This document shows positions 9,276 through 19,889 of a stretch of 64,000 bases of DNA, piece by piece. The stretch is from Serratia proteamaculans. GTDB lineage: Bacteria > Pseudomonadota > Gammaproteobacteria > Enterobacterales > Enterobacteriaceae. Each line of letters starts with the position of its first letter. The stretch's first letter is position 1. The notes beneath the pieces were generated by a model. The model had not been told where the DNA came from and ran no database searches. It worked only from the letters and a program-made list of their open reading frames with translations. Location of the stretch: assembly GCF_013337185.1 (NCBI RefSeq), contig NZ_SWDE01000005.1, positions 186,001 to 250,000 of the forward strand, given 5' to 3'. The position numbers and the translations under genes were made by a program.

Positions 9276-10199
9276 ATGCCGCAGGCCGTCTACTTTCTGA
9301 TGCTGCCCCAGGTGCTGTCGCTGGACGTCAGCGGCCCGGCCGAAACCCTGCGTCTGGCCGGGCAGTTCAGCCTGCACTACATCGGCCCAGTGCCGCAGGT
9401 CACCTGCTCGGTTGGCATGACGTTGAGTCAGCTACAGCCGCTGCCTGACCGGCTGGAAGACGGCGCTATTTTAGTGGTGCCGGGCGTCAGTGATTCGCAG
9501 CATTTCTTCGCCAATGCGCCGGCCGAACAGGCCCGCCGCTGGCTGGCAGCGCTGCAACCCGCCCTGCAACAGCAACGTATCACGCTGGTCTGTGTCTGTT
9601 CCGGCGCTCTGCTGGCAGCACAGGCCGGTTTGCTCGACGGTTACCAGTGCACCACCCATCACGACGTGATCGAACGCATGCGTCAGCAGGCCCCGGCAGC
9701 GCAGGTGAAAGAAAACCGCATCTTTGTTGAAGACCGCAGCGTTTACACCAGCGCCGGTATCACTGCCGGTATCGATCTGGCACTGCACCTGATTAATCGC
9801 CAGTGTGGCGCTACACGGGCGATGGAAATTGCCCGAGAAATGGTGGTGTATTTTCGCCGTTCCGGCGACGACCCGCAGCTTTCGCCCTGGCTCCGTTACC
9901 GTAACCATCTGCACCCGGCGGTACACCGGGCGCAAGACGTGATGGCCGCCGAGCCGGAAGCAGAATGGTCGGTGCCGCAGGTGGCGGAAAAGGCTCACGT
10001 CAGCAGTCGTCATCTGGCGCGGCTATTTCGCAGCCATGTTGGCATCAGCGTGCGTGAGTATCATGAGCAACTACGGCTGGCGGTGGCGCAGCAGCGCCTG
10101 CAGCAAGGCTATGGGCTGGAGAAAGCGGCGTTGGCCGCGGGGTTTTCCTCTGGCCGCCAACTGCGCCGCGCCCAGCAGCGCGGCTCAAACGGATTATGA
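9276..10199 (+). CDS. GlxA-type transcriptional regulator (DJ-1/PfpI domain plus AraC HTH)
   Basis: A 307-residue regulator. Residues 1 to about 190 form a DJ-1/PfpI-like domain (LVVPGVSD, then the nucleophile-elbow-like CVCSGALLAAQAGLLDG and ATTHHDVIERM-like region). Residues from about 210 form an AraC-type double helix-turn-helix (WSVPQVAEKAHVSSRHLARLFRSHVGISVREY). GlxA-type proteins usually sense a small metabolite and activate neighbouring catabolic genes; the ligand here is unknown. The ATG follows AGGAGTAACC and the upstream stop is two bases away. The 3' end overlaps the convergent wecH gene by six bases. It most likely controls the two upstream hydrolase genes (inference). Confidence 0.88.
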   Translation: MPQAVYFLMLPQVLSLDVSGPAETLRLAGQFSLHYIGPVPQVTCSVGMTLSQLQPLPDRLEDGAILVVPGVSDSQHFFANAPAEQARRWLAALQPALQQQRITLVCVCSGALLAAQAGLLDGYQCTTHHDVIERMRQQAPAAQVKENRIFVEDRSVYTSAGITAGIDLALHLINRQCGATRAMEIAREMVVYFRRSGDDPQLSPWLRYRNHLHPAVHRAQDVMAAEPEAEWSVPQVAEKAHVSSRHLARLFRSHVGISVREYHEQLRLAVAQQRLQQGYGLEKAALAAGFSSGRQLRRAQQRGSNGL

Positions 10200-11186
10200 C
10201 ACCAGCCGCCGAGAGTCTATTTTCTGCAGGCCTATCGACAGCAGCAGGCTAAGCGCCAGCGCCACGCCGAACACCCAGAAGATATCCAGCAACGGATGAC
10301 TGGTCAGTTCCAGGTGCCGGTTGCGCATAAAATTAACGATAATGGCGTGAAAACCGTAGATCGCCAGCGAATGGCGGGAAAAAACACCCAACCAGCCAAT
10401 CGGCTCCGGCAGGCAGTTTTTAAACCAGATAACCAACGATACCGCCGCGATAAACACCAGCGGGCCGCAGTAAATGTAATAGGTATCGGCGAAGTTGCCG
10501 TTAATGAACATCTGGCTTTTGGTGCCGTGAATAATCAACGCCACGCAGGACACAAAACCCAACGCCGCCAGCCCACTGACGCCACGCCCCTGGGTGTCCA
10601 TCATGCCAATCGCCCGTCCGGCCAACGCATACAGCAGGTAATAGAAGGTATCGCCGTAAATATACAGATTCACCGGCAGCAGGTGCGCGTTGCCCAGGGT
10701 CAGCGAGCTGGTATTGGGGTTGGCGATCACCGCCAGGATCACCAGCACAGCGGCCAGATAGCGGCGCGATACCGGTTTGACGTTGATCAGTGGCGACAGC
10801 AAGTAAATGACCGCAATCGCATAGAAGAACCACAGGTGATAGAACACCGGTTTGAGTAGCATGCCGCGCAGCGACGGCCAGAAGCCGATTTTGGTGAACG
10901 TCGCGATATAGATCAACGCGATGGTGCTGTAGAACAGGATGCAACAGCCAATGCGGATGAAATGTTTCTTACCGGCGCTCTTCTCGCCGAAAAACAGATA
11001 GCCGGAAATCATGAAAAACAGCGGCACCGAGACGCGTGACAGCGAGTTCAGCACGTTGGCGATATCCCAGTTGTGTTCCCCCACCGCCACCCCGCTGGTA
11101 ACGTAATAGGTAGTCGCGTGGATCATCACCACCATCATGCACGCCACCGCACGCAAGTTATCTATCCAGCCAGTTTTATTACTCAA
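10194..11186 (-). CDS. wecH: O-acetyltransferase WecH (enterobacterial common antigen)
   Basis: WecH is an inner-membrane acyltransferase-3 protein that O-acetylates cyclic enterobacterial common antigen. The protein is about 330 residues with roughly ten membrane segments. It matches recalled E. coli WecH closely: WIDNLRAVACMMVVMIHATT with the catalytic-type His, SRVSVPLFFMISGYLFFGE, KPVFYHLWFFYAIAVIYL and NFADTYYIYCGP. No ATG fits. A TTG at 11186 puts the WIDNLR motif at the same position as in E. coli, though its ribosome site is weak. A TTG at 11255 would add 23 residues. The tail overlaps the convergent regulator gene by six bases. Confidence 0.88.
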   Translation of the reverse strand: MSNKTGWIDNLRAVACMMVVMIHATTYYVTSGVAVGEHNWDIANVLNSLSRVSVPLFFMISGYLFFGEKSAGKKHFIRIGCCILFYSTIALIYIATFTKIGFWPSLRGMLLKPVFYHLWFFYAIAVIYLLSPLINVKPVSRRYLAAVLVILAVIANPNTSSLTLGNAHLLPVNLYIYGDTFYYLLYALAGRAIGMMDTQGRGVSGLAALGFVSCVALIIHGTKSQMFINGNFADTYYIYCGPLVFIAAVSLVIWFKNCLPEPIGWLGVFSRHSLAIYGFHAIIVNFMRNRHLELTSHPLLDIFWVFGVALALSLLLSIGLQKIDSRRLVS

Positions 11187-11405
11187 AAGGTCGCCCGCAA
11201 TATTGTCATCTTCGTTTGTTATAAAGAGGTTAACCAGCGAAAGTGTGGGTGGCAACCCTGACGGGTAATATCAGAATGTGCTGAAACAACACCTTATGAT
11301 TGCCAAGGTGAACAATTGGCGGCAAAATAGCCGCCACAACTCGCTCAGATAGCGCTCCCCGCCCTGACAGTTCCTTATTTCTTCTTCACTTTCAGTACGA
11401 TAACT

Positions 11406-12653
11406 ATGAAAACAACATTACCACCTGCGGCTCGCTTGGGTCGACAGGCGCTTTTATTCCCTCTTTGTCTGGTGCTGTTCGAGTTCGCCACCTATATCGC
11501 CAACGATATGATCCAGCCTGGCATGCTGGCGGTGGTGGCCGATTTCAACGCCGGAGAAGAGTGGGTGCCAACCTCAATGACCGCCTATCTGGCCGGCGGT
11601 ATTTTCCTGCAGTGGCTGCTGGGGCCGTTGTCGGATCGCCGTGGTCGTCGTCCGGTGATGCTGGCCGGTGTGGCGTTCTTTATCGTCGCCTGCCTGGCGA
11701 TTTTGCTGGTGACCAGCATCGAGCAATTTATCTTTATGCGTTTCCTGCAGGGGATTGGTCTGTGCTTTATCGGCGCGGTCGGCTACGCCACGATACAGGA
11801 ATCCTTTGAGGAGTCGGTGTGTATAAAAATCACCGCGCTGATGGCCAACGTGGCGCTGATCGCCCCGCTGCTCGGGCCATTGGCCGGTGCAGCGCTGATC
11901 CACGTCGCGCCGTGGCAGAGCATGTTCGTGCTGTTCGCGGCGCTGGCGGCCTTTGCCTTTTACGGCCTGTGGAAAGCGATGCCGGAAACCGCGTCGCTGC
12001 AGGGTGAGAAACTCTCGGCCGCCAACCTGTGGCGTGACTATCGCCAGGTGCTGTCCAACCGCCGCTTTGTCTGTGGTGCGCTGGCTATCGGCTTTGCCAG
12101 CCTGCCGTTGCTGGCCTGGATTGCCCAATCACCGGTGATCCTGATCAGCGGCGAATCGCTGTCGACGCTCGATTATGGCCTGCTGCAAATCCCGGTGTTC
12201 GGCGCGCTGATCCTCGGCAACCTGACGCTGGCGCGTTTGACCGGCAAGAACAGTGTACAACGGCTGATCAAACTGGGCGCTGGGCCAATGATGCTGGGGC
12301 TGCTGATCGCGGCGCTGGCGACCCTGTTCTCGACCCACGCCTACCTGTGGATGACCGCAGGCCTGAGCCTGTACGCTTACGGTATCGGGCTGGCCAACGC
12401 CGGGCTGTACCGCCTGACGCTGTTCTCAAGCTCCGTCAGCAAAGGCACGGTTTCCGCCACCATGGGCATGCTGAGCATGATGGTGTTCACCGTCGGTATC
12501 GAGCTGGCAAAAGTGGCCTACGTGTGGGGCGGCAGCGGGTTGTTCAATTTGTTCAACCTGATTAGCGGCCTGTGCTGGCTGGCGCTGGTGGCGCTGTTCC
12601 TCAGCAAACGCCGCAGCGGTGATGTGACACCGACGGCAACGACAAGCCTGTAA
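11406..12653 (+). CDS. mdfA: Multidrug efflux MFS transporter MdfA
   Basis: MdfA is a proton-driven exporter of cationic and neutral drugs (for example chloramphenicol and ethidium) in the inner membrane. The 415-residue protein has 12 predicted membrane helices and aligns without gaps to recalled E. coli MdfA through the first half. The key drug- and proton-site acids are present: Glu26 (LFEFATYI) and Asp34 (ANDMIQPG). Arg112 falls in FMRFLQGIG. The MFS loop motif [16 protein letters not shown] is also intact. The ATG at 11406 is preceded by CAGTACGATAACT, a weak ribosome site. wecH is divergent, so the 219 bases between them should hold both promoters. Confidence 0.95.
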   Translation: MKTTLPPAARLGRQALLFPLCLVLFEFATYIANDMIQPGMLAVVADFNAGEEWVPTSMTAYLAGGIFLQWLLGPLSDRRGRRPVMLAGVAFFIVACLAILLVTSIEQFIFMRFLQGIGLCFIGAVGYATIQESFEESVCIKITALMANVALIAPLLGPLAGAALIHVAPWQSMFVLFAALAAFAFYGLWKAMPETASLQGEKLSAANLWRDYRQVLSNRRFVCGALAIGFASLPLLAWIAQSPVILISGESLSTLDYGLLQIPVFGALILGNLTLARLTGKNSVQRLIKLGAGPMMLGLLIAALATLFSTHAYLWMTAGLSLYAYGIGLANAGLYRLTLFSSSVSKGTVSATMGMLSMMVFTVGIELAKVAYVWGGSGLFNLFNLISGLCWLALVALFLSKRRSGDVTPTATTSL

Positions 12654-12678
12654 TCGAATGCGGGGCGAATGTCCCCGC

Positions 12679-14520
12679 TTACCCACCAAAAAGACCACTG
12701 TCACGCAGCAGATGCTGGTTGCCCTTGCGGCGGGTGAAACCGCTGCGGTCGAAGAACTCCAGCACCTGGATCGCCAGCTTGCGGCCGACGCCGAGCCGAT
12801 CGCGAAAATCGGCGGCATTGGCGCTGCCCTGCTCCACATCAAGCTGGCGGATCAGTGCCGCGAACTGTTCAATGCGTCGACTTAGGTAGTAACGATCCAC
12901 CACCACTGCCGTGACATGCCCCAACTGTGCCGCTTTGCGCAATGTCGCCCGTATCCGGGCCTCGTCTTCGCCCAGTTCTGTCGCCAAATCGCGTACCCAC
13001 CAGGCTTCATCGCCGAACCGTGGCTCGATAATTTCCCACAGGGTCAGTTCTTCGACACTGAACGCCAGGCCATGCTCCGGCAGGTGCAACCAACCCCGGG
13101 TATTGTTTATCAATCCTTCGGCCAGCAGCCGATCGATCATCATAAATACCAGCGACTCAGAAAGTTGCGGCAGTGCCATGCGCCGCAGGCGCGCCCGCCC
13201 CAGGCCGAGCTGATCGGCATGCTGCTGGTGGTACTCGGCCAATACCTGCAATAAACGCTGTTGGCCCTGCTGAGCATTCTCCTGCGCCAGCGCCATATCA
13301 CCGGCAATCAGCAATTCACGACCCGCCAGCAGCGCTGTCAATTCGCCTGCGGTCAGTTGCCGCGCCCAGGCAAAAGCGGCCAGATCCAGTGCGCCATTAG
13401 GCAGATGCAACGCCAACACCTGCCGGTCATCGTCGGCCTGTGCCAGCGCCGCCAGCCAGGTCAGATATTCAGGTTGGCGCTTGCCTCGCGTCGGGGTGGT
13501 CAAACTCAGTACTCTGGCGCCCCCCAGCGTTTGGCGAGCGCCAATATCCCGCAGCACCAGCCGATCGTTTTCCGCCAGCCACAGCGGACGATCGAGGATC
13601 AGCTCTGCCAGCCCCTCATTGAGCAACGAAATTCGCCCGGTAATATGGCTGGCGGCATGATGCAGATGCAGCGGTTGCCAGTGCTTTATCGGTTGGTCAG
13701 CATCCAGCGCGACCAAAATGCGCTCGGCAGCGGCCAGCGGCTTTTGCGCCAGCAACCAGTCACCGCGCGCCACCTGTTCTTTACTGACGTCACCGCTGAT
13801 ATTCAGCGCGATACGCTGCCCGGCCTGCGCCTGCTCAACCGGCTGGTTTTGCGCGTGCAGACCGCGTACCCGCACCGGGGTATCGGTACCGGTCAGCCAC
13901 AGCGTGTCACCCACCGCCACCTGCCCGCCTAGCGCGGTACCGGTCACCACCAGACCCGCCCCCTTCACGCTGAAGGCGCGATCCACCGCCAGACGGAAGC
14001 GACGGCTTAACGCGTGTTCGTCTGGCTGCAACGCCAGCAGGTGTGCACGCAATGTATCAATACCCTGTGGCTGAAGCGCTGCGGTAACGAACATCGGCAC
14101 CTGATGCCACCCCTGGTGCGCCAGTTCGTCACTTAGCTGGCGTCGTACCTCTTCAATGCGTGCCTCATTCACCCGATCGGCCTTGGTCAGCGCCACCGTC
14201 AGCGCCGGCCGACCACTTAACCGCAGGATGGCCAGGTGCTCGCGGGTTTGCGCCATCACGCCGTCGTCGCAAGCCACCACCAGCAGCGCATGGTCGATGC
14301 CGCCAACGCCTGCCAGCATATTGGCGAGGAATTTTCCATGACCGGGCACGTCGATAAAACCCAGCACCCGGCCATCGGGCTGCGGCCAGTAGGCATAGCC
14401 CAGATCCAGGGTCATGCCGCGGCGTTTTTCTTCCGGCAGCCGATCGGCATTAATCCCGGTAATCGCCTGCAGCAGGGTGGTTTTGCCATGATCGACATGG
14501 CCGGCGGTAGCGATAATCAT
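12679..14520 (-). CDS. selB: Selenocysteine-specific elongation factor SelB
   Basis: SelB is a GTPase that carries Sec-tRNA to the ribosome and binds the SECIS hairpin downstream of a UGA codon. The 613-residue protein (E. coli 614) starts [20 protein letters not shown] with the P-loop, followed by the switch II motif DVPGHGKF and TKAD. Translation-factor beta-barrel domains follow. The C-terminal third consists of winged-helix repeats (for example [23 protein letters not shown] near the end) that bind RNA. The ATG overlaps the selA stop by four bases (ATGA), so the two are coupled. Its client gene fdoG lies about 5 kb upstream in the transcription direction. Confidence 0.97.
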   Translation of the reverse strand: MIIATAGHVDHGKTTLLQAITGINADRLPEEKRRGMTLDLGYAYWPQPDGRVLGFIDVPGHGKFLANMLAGVGGIDHALLVVACDDGVMAQTREHLAILRLSGRPALTVALTKADRVNEARIEEVRRQLSDELAHQGWHQVPMFVTAALQPQGIDTLRAHLLALQPDEHALSRRFRLAVDRAFSVKGAGLVVTGTALGGQVAVGDTLWLTGTDTPVRVRGLHAQNQPVEQAQAGQRIALNISGDVSKEQVARGDWLLAQKPLAAAERILVALDADQPIKHWQPLHLHHAASHITGRISLLNEGLAELILDRPLWLAENDRLVLRDIGARQTLGGARVLSLTTPTRGKRQPEYLTWLAALAQADDDRQVLALHLPNGALDLAAFAWARQLTAGELTALLAGRELLIAGDMALAQENAQQGQQRLLQVLAEYHQQHADQLGLGRARLRRMALPQLSESLVFMMIDRLLAEGLINNTRGWLHLPEHGLAFSVEELTLWEIIEPRFGDEAWWVRDLATELGEDEARIRATLRKAAQLGHVTAVVVDRYYLSRRIEQFAALIRQLDVEQGSANAADFRDRLGVGRKLAIQVLEFFDRSGFTRRKGNQHLLRDSGLFGG

Positions 14521-15908
14521 GCGCTCAGCGCCTCAATCAATGCGTCTTCCTGCTCCAGACAGCGTAGATCCAGCCACAGCCTGCCGTCGTTAATGCGGCC
14601 AATTACCGGCTGCGGCAGACGGCGCCAGCGTTCCGCCAGTGCCTCCAGCGTCGCGCCGCGCCCGTCCTGCGGCGTAAAGGTCAAGGCATAGCTGGGCAGC
14701 CGATCCACCGGCAATGAACCACTGCCGATCTGCGACCAGCACGGCTCGGCACGTAACTGGAAATGCCCGGCAAACTGCGGCGTCAGCGCCTGCAACAGTC
14801 GCTCGGCGGCATGCTGCATCGCCTGCTGTGGACGTGTGAGCAACCGCAACGTCGGCAACTGTTGCCCCAACAGTTCGGGTTGTTGATAGAGGCGTAAGGT
14901 GGCCTCCAGCGCCGCCAGCGTCAGTTTGCCGACACGCAGCGCACGCTTTAAAGGATGCTGTTGCAGCCTGGCTATCAGCGCCTTTTTACCCACGATGATG
15001 CCGGCCTGTGGGCCGCCCAACAGTTTGTCACCGGAGAAGGTCACCAGATCCACCCCGGCAGCCAGCAGCCGCTGCGGCATAGGTTCGGCCGGCAGGCCGT
15101 ACTGCGCCATATCAATCAGCGAGCCGCTGCCCAGATCGGTGGCGGTCGGCAGGCCGTGTTCGGCACCAAGCTGTGCCAGCTCGGCTTCGTCCACCGCGGC
15201 GGTAAAACCCTGAATGCTGTAGTTGCTGGTATGTACCTTCATCAGCAACCCGGTCTGATCGTTAATCGCGTTACGGTAGTCTTTCAGATGGGTGCGGTTG
15301 GTGGTGCCGACTTCGATCAACTGGCAGCCCGCCTGACGCATCACGTCGGGAATGCGGAACGCGCCGCCAATTTCCACCAGCTCACCGCGCGACACCACCA
15401 CTTGCTTGCCGGGGGCGATCGCCGCCAGCATCAGCAGTACCGCTGCCGCATTGTTATTGACGATGCAGGCGTCTTCCGCGCCGGTCAGTTGACACAATAA
15501 ATCCGCGACGGCGCGATCGCGATGGCCCCGACCGGCACCATCGAGATCGTATTCCAGCGTCACCGCCGCGCCCATCGAACGTGTCACCGCCTCTATCGCC
15601 GGTTGCGCCAGCAAGGCCCGGCCAAGATTGGTGTGCAACACGGTACCGCTGAGATTAAATACCGGGGCCAACGACGGGCGCTGCTGCTGTGCCAGCCTGA
15701 CGCCAAGCGCCTGCGGCCAGTCGGCACACCAGTCAGGCAGCCGTTGATGCTGTTTAATGGCCTCACGCGCCTGTAATTGCAGTTGGCGCAGTAGCTCGCT
15801 AATCAGCGTCTGGCCATGTTGTGCCACCAGCGGTTCGATAGTGGGATCGCGCAGCAGGCGGTCAATGGCGGGTAACTGGCTGTAAAGATGCTGGGATTCA
15901 GTGCTCAT
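14517..15908 (-). CDS. selA: L-seryl-tRNA(Sec) selenium transferase SelA
   Basis: SelA is a pyridoxal-phosphate enzyme that converts Ser-tRNA(Sec) to Sec-tRNA(Sec) using selenophosphate. The 463-residue length equals E. coli SelA. Conserved segments include the N-terminal [27 protein letters not shown], the [14 protein letters not shown] motif and the PLP-lysine segment [19 protein letters not shown]. Four bases overlap with selB. A hairpin terminator separates it from the upstream yibF, so selAB probably has its own promoter in the 72-base gap. Confidence 0.97.
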   Translation of the reverse strand: MSTESQHLYSQLPAIDRLLRDPTIEPLVAQHGQTLISELLRQLQLQAREAIKQHQRLPDWCADWPQALGVRLAQQQRPSLAPVFNLSGTVLHTNLGRALLAQPAIEAVTRSMGAAVTLEYDLDGAGRGHRDRAVADLLCQLTGAEDACIVNNNAAAVLLMLAAIAPGKQVVVSRGELVEIGGAFRIPDVMRQAGCQLIEVGTTNRTHLKDYRNAINDQTGLLMKVHTSNYSIQGFTAAVDEAELAQLGAEHGLPTATDLGSGSLIDMAQYGLPAEPMPQRLLAAGVDLVTFSGDKLLGGPQAGIIVGKKALIARLQQHPLKRALRVGKLTLAALEATLRLYQQPELLGQQLPTLRLLTRPQQAMQHAAERLLQALTPQFAGHFQLRAEPCWSQIGSGSLPVDRLPSYALTFTPQDGRGATLEALAERWRRLPQPVIGRINDGRLWLDLRCLEQEDALIEALSA

Positions 15909-15944
15909 GGTCGCTCGGTTTTAATGTGGTGGTCTCGGCATAAA

Positions 15945-15966
15945 GCAAAACCCCGCCGCAGCGGGG
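15945..15966 (-). terminator. Terminator after yibF
   Basis: Read on the minus strand, CCCCGC-TGCG-GCGGGG is followed by TTTTGCTTT. It lies between yibF and selA. Confidence 0.65.
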
Positions 15967-15980
15967 TAAGGGAAAGCAGA

Positions 15981-16586
15981 TCAGGGGGGCGAGGTGCGGG
16001 CAAAGCTTTCGCGGGCAAACAGCCGTTCGGCCAGTTTGATCAACGCCGGTCGTTCAACGCACCAGTTGGGCATGATGCGGCGGAAGTTGAGGTAGCCCAA
16101 TGCGCAGCCGGTGGCGATGTCCGCCAGCGTCAGCGTTTCGGTGTTCAACAGCTTTTTTTCCAGCGCCAGCTTTTCCAGCGCGTCCAGCCCGTGCGTCAGC
16201 TTGGCGCGCTGGCGCAGGATCCAGTTTTCGTCCTGTTTGTCCGACGCCCGTTTGCTCTCGCGAAACAGCGTGGCGGCGGCCTCGGTGACGCCATCCGCCA
16301 GGGCTTCCACCTGACGTATGCTCAGTGCTGCCGCGCGATCGGCAGGCAGAAACGCCGGAGCCACCAACAGCAGCTCAAGGTATTCGGCGATCACCCGTGA
16401 GTCGTAAAAGACGCTACCGTCGTCAGCCACCAGCACAGGAACCTTGGCGAGCGGATTTAGCTCCACCACCCGGCTGCCCGGCTCATACGGCGGATCGTTA
16501 ACGAATTCGAACGCCATCCCCTTTTCCAGCAGCATCACGGAAATCTTGCGGACAAAAGGGCTGGTGTAACTGCCAATAAGCTTCAT
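15981..16586 (-). CDS. yibF: Glutathione S-transferase-like protein YibF
   Basis: A 201-residue cytosolic GST-fold protein. The N-terminal thioredoxin-like domain (MKLIGSYTSPFVRKISVML) has Ser8/Pro10 where GSTs bind glutathione. NPLAKVPVL carries the cis-proline and DSRVIAEYLE the gamma-glutamyl contact segment; an all-helical domain follows. Length and sequence match recalled E. coli YibF (202), which also lies next to selAB. No specific reaction is established. It is followed by its own terminator. Confidence 0.92.
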   Translation of the reverse strand: MKLIGSYTSPFVRKISVMLLEKGMAFEFVNDPPYEPGSRVVELNPLAKVPVLVADDGSVFYDSRVIAEYLELLLVAPAFLPADRAAALSIRQVEALADGVTEAAATLFRESKRASDKQDENWILRQRAKLTHGLDALEKLALEKKLLNTETLTLADIATGCALGYLNFRRIMPNWCVERPALIKLAERLFARESFARTSPP

Positions 16587-16620
16587 CAGTCTTCCCCTCG
16601 GCTTGCAAACCTCAGCGTTG

Positions 16621-17268
16621 TTAGTTCACCGTCAGCGTGTCGATAATCTGCTGCACCAGCGCCTGATGCGCCTCCGGCGTTTTGGCCGGCGACAGCATTT
16701 GCAGCGTCACCACCCGCTTATTGAACACCGTCAGCACGATGGTGGAGACCACCTTCTGCCCGTTGATGCTCTGCTCGGTATCCAGACGATGGAATTTCTG
16801 TTTACCGACGGTGAAGTTCTCTTCTTTGGTGGTCTGGATATTCTGATAACGGTCGGCCAGCTCGGTAATGATGCTCTGCGTTAGGTCCTTCAGCATTTTA
16901 TCGCTGCTGTTGAGCTTCATGTCGTCAGGCGGGATCACTTCGGAAGAGACGGTGCTCTGGCGCGATTTGCCGTCCAGAAAGCGCTGAATGGTGGATTTGC
17001 TGTCGTTGATAATGCCGCTGTTCTCGGTCTGATCGCTAAAGCCCGATGGCAATTCAAAGGTGATTTTTCCCTTTTGCATCGAGACTTTCAGGCCCGGAGG
17101 CGCTGCGGGTTTTGTCTCCACCACCGGCGGTGGCGGTGCAGGCTGCGTGACGACCGGCTTGGTATCCGGCTTCGGCACTTCCGGTTTGGTGTCGTCCTTG
17201 TTGTCACAGGCCGCCAGTCCGATGGCCAAAACGGCAACCGCCGTGAATTTCGCAATGGTCTTCAACAT
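16621..17268 (-). CDS. dcrB: DcrB-like lipoprotein with proline-rich linker
   Basis: A 215-residue lipoprotein. A short signal ends in the lipobox LAAC (AIGLAACDNKDD), so the Cys should be lipidated. Next comes a Pro/Lys/Val-rich linker of about 40 residues (KPEVPKPDTKP, then APPPPVVETKPAAPPG). The C-terminal domain, from about residue 60, resembles the DcrB family (segments KGKITFELPSGFSDQ and IVLTVFNKRVVTLQM). E. coli DcrB, needed for phage C1/C6 entry, is shorter (185) and, as I recall it, lacks this linker. The ATG at 17268 has AAAGGGA upstream; a start at 17301 would spoil the signal. Its position next to fdhE is unlike E. coli. Confidence 0.75.
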   Translation of the reverse strand: MLKTIAKFTAVAVLAIGLAACDNKDDTKPEVPKPDTKPVVTQPAPPPPVVETKPAAPPGLKVSMQKGKITFELPSGFSDQTENSGIINDSKSTIQRFLDGKSRQSTVSSEVIPPDDMKLNSSDKMLKDLTQSIITELADRYQNIQTTKEENFTVGKQKFHRLDTEQSINGQKVVSTIVLTVFNKRVVTLQMLSPAKTPEAHQALVQQIIDTLTVN

Positions 17269-17416
17269 CGTCAGTCCCTTTCCTTTCGCTTCGCGCGTCA
17301 TTGCGTAAACGTAGCAAGTCGCCCCGGCGAATGCCAGAAGCCCAGTCCGAAATTAATCATCCGTTTAATCAAATGGGCCGAATATATTCAGCCCATGAAC
17401 ACAATTAACGAGGATC

Positions 17417-18346
17417 TTAAGAACCCGGGAACAGGAACGGGTTGATGCTGCTGCGGGCAAAGCCTTCATCTTCCATTTTGGCGTCGAGCACCAGCGTGGC
17501 CAGATCGTCGGCAACCGCCTCAACCTGCGGATCTTTTTCCTGATATAAAATCTTCAGGTAAGTGCCGCAGTCACCGCAGCTTTCCGCTTTCACCGCCGCC
17601 AGTTCGCTGTCCAGCGACCAGTAGTTGAGGTCACGAGTCTGCTCGCAGTTGCTGCATTTGATTCGCACCACGTGCCACTCGCTTTCGCACAGGTTGCAGT
17701 GCAAATAACGCAGACCGCTGACGGTGCCGATATGCACCACGCTGGAAACCGGAATACTGCCGCACACCGGGCAGAATTGGCGATGCTCGCCATATTCGGC
17801 GCGAGCCTTGCCGGGGATTTGCCCGGCCATCTGCGCCCAGTAGAGCGACAGCGCGGCCCAGATAAACGGCGCTTTCTCGCTGCCAATCTTGCCGAAATCC
17901 TGGTTAAGCAAGGCGTCGGCCAGCAACTCCAGCTCGTGCGATGAGGCTTTTTCCAGGTTATCCAGCACCGCCAGAATGTGTTCCGGCGCCTGCGGGCGCA
18001 ACTCGGCAATCAGCGAAGCCAACAGTTTGTGCCAGTGTTCAGTGCGCGGAAAAACGCTCAGATCCAGCGGGGGTTTGCCGCTGGCGGCACCCTGCTGCAA
18101 CGCCTCGGTCAGATCCAACGTCAGCGGGTTGTCGTGCAGCGCGTGATGCTGCGCCTCGGCCAGTTGGGCGGCGAAGTTCAGGTAGTCGCCCAGCGGGTTG
18201 TCGGTCGCCAGCTTGCGCAGGCGTTCAGCACGGCGGCTGTAAAGGCTTTTCAGATTCGCGAAAAGTAACGGCGGGATGGTTTCCGCCGTTGTGGACTTCT
18301 CACGCTGTGCCCCTAACTGCTCTTTAGGAACAATGCGGATGCTCAT
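17417..18346 (-). CDS. fdhE: Formate dehydrogenase accessory protein FdhE
   Basis: FdhE is a cytoplasmic maturation factor needed for active respiratory formate dehydrogenases. The 309-residue length equals E. coli FdhE. The C-terminal half carries four CxxC rubredoxin-like motifs: CPVCGS, CNLCES, CSNCEQ and CGDCGT. These bind iron in the E. coli protein. The ATG at 18346 overlaps the fdoI stop by one base (TGATG), so it is translationally coupled and the last gene of fdoGHI-fdhE. The frame is open 45 bases further upstream, but that start lacks family similarity. Confidence 0.97.
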   Translation of the reverse strand: MSIRIVPKEQLGAQREKSTTAETIPPLLFANLKSLYSRRAERLRKLATDNPLGDYLNFAAQLAEAQHHALHDNPLTLDLTEALQQGAASGKPPLDLSVFPRTEHWHKLLASLIAELRPQAPEHILAVLDNLEKASSHELELLADALLNQDFGKIGSEKAPFIWAALSLYWAQMAGQIPGKARAEYGEHRQFCPVCGSIPVSSVVHIGTVSGLRYLHCNLCESEWHVVRIKCSNCEQTRDLNYWSLDSELAAVKAESCGDCGTYLKILYQEKDPQVEAVADDLATLVLDAKMEDEGFARSSINPFLFPGS

Positions 18347-18981
18347 CAGGGTTTGTCTTCCTGTTGTTTCTCGCGGACCTCTCGGTACCAACGCGGGTGA
18401 TGTTTTTTAGCCCAGGCCGCCGGCACCCAGCCTTCCACCATCGCGGTAATGGTACCTTTTACCCACAACGCGGCGTAAATATGCACCATAATCACAATGA
18501 TAAGGCCCACCGCCGCCAGCGAATGCACCAGCAACGCGAGACGGATCAGCGGTATCGGGAAGGACGGCGCAAAGTACGGCCGCCAGATCACCACACCGCT
18601 GGCCAGCAACAGCACCAGACTAATGATTGCCGCCCAGAATACGCACTTCTGACCGAAATTATAACGCCCGGTGTCACCCACTTCCTCGTTCATGACGATT
18701 TTTTGGATGTTTTTGGCCCAGACGATGTCTTCACGGTTGATCAGATTATGCTTCCAGTAGCGCAGGAACATCAGCAGGAAGGCCGCAAACATAATCACCC
18801 CGATAAAGGGGTGCAGAATACGCGCCAACTGCGGCGTGCCGAGAATGTTCATCAACCAGTTGAAGGAGGGGAAGAAGAACCCCAACCCGCTGATGGCGGC
18901 GAACACAAAGCAGAACGCCACAATCCAGTGGTTAATCCGCTCCGGCGCGCTGTAGCGCTGAATACGCTTTTCCTTCTTCAT
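18346..18981 (-). CDS. fdoI: Formate dehydrogenase-O, cytochrome b556 subunit FdoI
   Basis: The membrane-anchor gamma subunit, which passes electrons from FdoH to quinone. The 211-residue protein has four predicted helices. It matches recalled E. coli FdoI, including [17 protein letters not shown] and [15 protein letters not shown], whose His residues are the likely haem b ligands, and [25 protein letters not shown]. The start overlaps the end of fdoH by four bases. Confidence 0.96.
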   Translation of the reverse strand: MKKEKRIQRYSAPERINHWIVAFCFVFAAISGLGFFFPSFNWLMNILGTPQLARILHPFIGVIMFAAFLLMFLRYWKHNLINREDIVWAKNIQKIVMNEEVGDTGRYNFGQKCVFWAAIISLVLLLASGVVIWRPYFAPSFPIPLIRLALLVHSLAAVGLIIVIMVHIYAALWVKGTITAMVEGWVPAAWAKKHHPRWYREVREKQQEDKP

Positions 18982-19877
18982 TTGCGCGTCTCCTCATCAT
19001 GCGGCTCGTCGTCTTCGTCCTCATCGACGCGGTTAGGACCGACGCCAACATAGTGGAACACGCTCGCTGCAAAGGTAGCGGCAAAGCCGATGGCCGCCAG
19101 GGGTTTCCACACGCCTTTCCAGAACGTGACTGCCGGGCTGATGGTCGGGTTATCCGGCAAACCGTGATACAGCTGCGGCTTGTCGGCATGGTGCAGCACA
19201 TACATCACGTGGGTGCCGCCCACGCCCGCCGGATCGTACAGACCGGCGTTCTGATAACCACGGGTGTTCAGCTCGCTGACGCGTTCGGCGGCGATCTCCT
19301 TCATGGCGTCCTTGGTGCCGAAATGGATGGCCCCGGTCGGACAGGTTTTCACACAGGCCGGTTCCTGGCCGACATCAACCCGATCGACACACAGGGTGCA
19401 TTTGTACACCCGGTTGTCGTCCTTGTTCATGCGCGGCACATCGAACGGGCAACCGGCGATGCAGTAACCGCAGCCGATGCAGTGTTCGGACTGGAAGTCG
19501 ACGATGCCGTTGGCGTACTGGATGATGGCCCCTTCCGACGGACAGGCCTTCAGGCAGCCCGGATCGGCGCAGTGCATGCAGCCGTCCTTGCGGATCAGCC
19601 ACTCCAGCTTGCCGTTCTCCTCCACTTCGGAAAAGCGCATCACCGTCCACGACTTGGCGGTCAGATCGGCGGGGTTATCGTACACCCCGACGTTGTGACC
19701 GATTTCATCGCGGATGTCGTTCCATTCGGAACAGGCCACCTGACAAGCCTTGCAGCCGATACAGGTGGTGACATCGATCAGTTTGGCCACTTCCTCCTGG
19801 TGGTCACGGGCGCGCGGCGCCGGCGTGAAACCATTGGTGGCGGATTTACGAATGATGTCCTGAGATTGCATTGCCAT
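18978..19877 (-). CDS. fdoH: Formate dehydrogenase-O, iron-sulfur subunit FdoH
   Basis: The beta subunit that relays electrons from the FdoG molybdenum site to FdoI. The 299-residue protein (E. coli 300) has four [4Fe-4S] Cys groups: [40 protein letters not shown] and [23 protein letters not shown]-terminal membrane anchor lies at about residues 255-280 ([19 protein letters not shown]). It has no signal peptide and is carried through the Tat pathway by FdoG. It starts 12 bases after the fdoG stop. Confidence 0.97.
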   Translation of the reverse strand: MAMQSQDIIRKSATNGFTPAPRARDHQEEVAKLIDVTTCIGCKACQVACSEWNDIRDEIGHNVGVYDNPADLTAKSWTVMRFSEVEENGKLEWLIRKDGCMHCADPGCLKACPSEGAIIQYANGIVDFQSEHCIGCGYCIAGCPFDVPRMNKDDNRVYKCTLCVDRVDVGQEPACVKTCPTGAIHFGTKDAMKEIAAERVSELNTRGYQNAGLYDPAGVGGTHVMYVLHHADKPQLYHGLPDNPTISPAVTFWKGVWKPLAAIGFAATFAASVFHYVGVGPNRVDEDEDDEPHDEETRK

Positions 19878-19889
19878 AATTCGTCTCCG

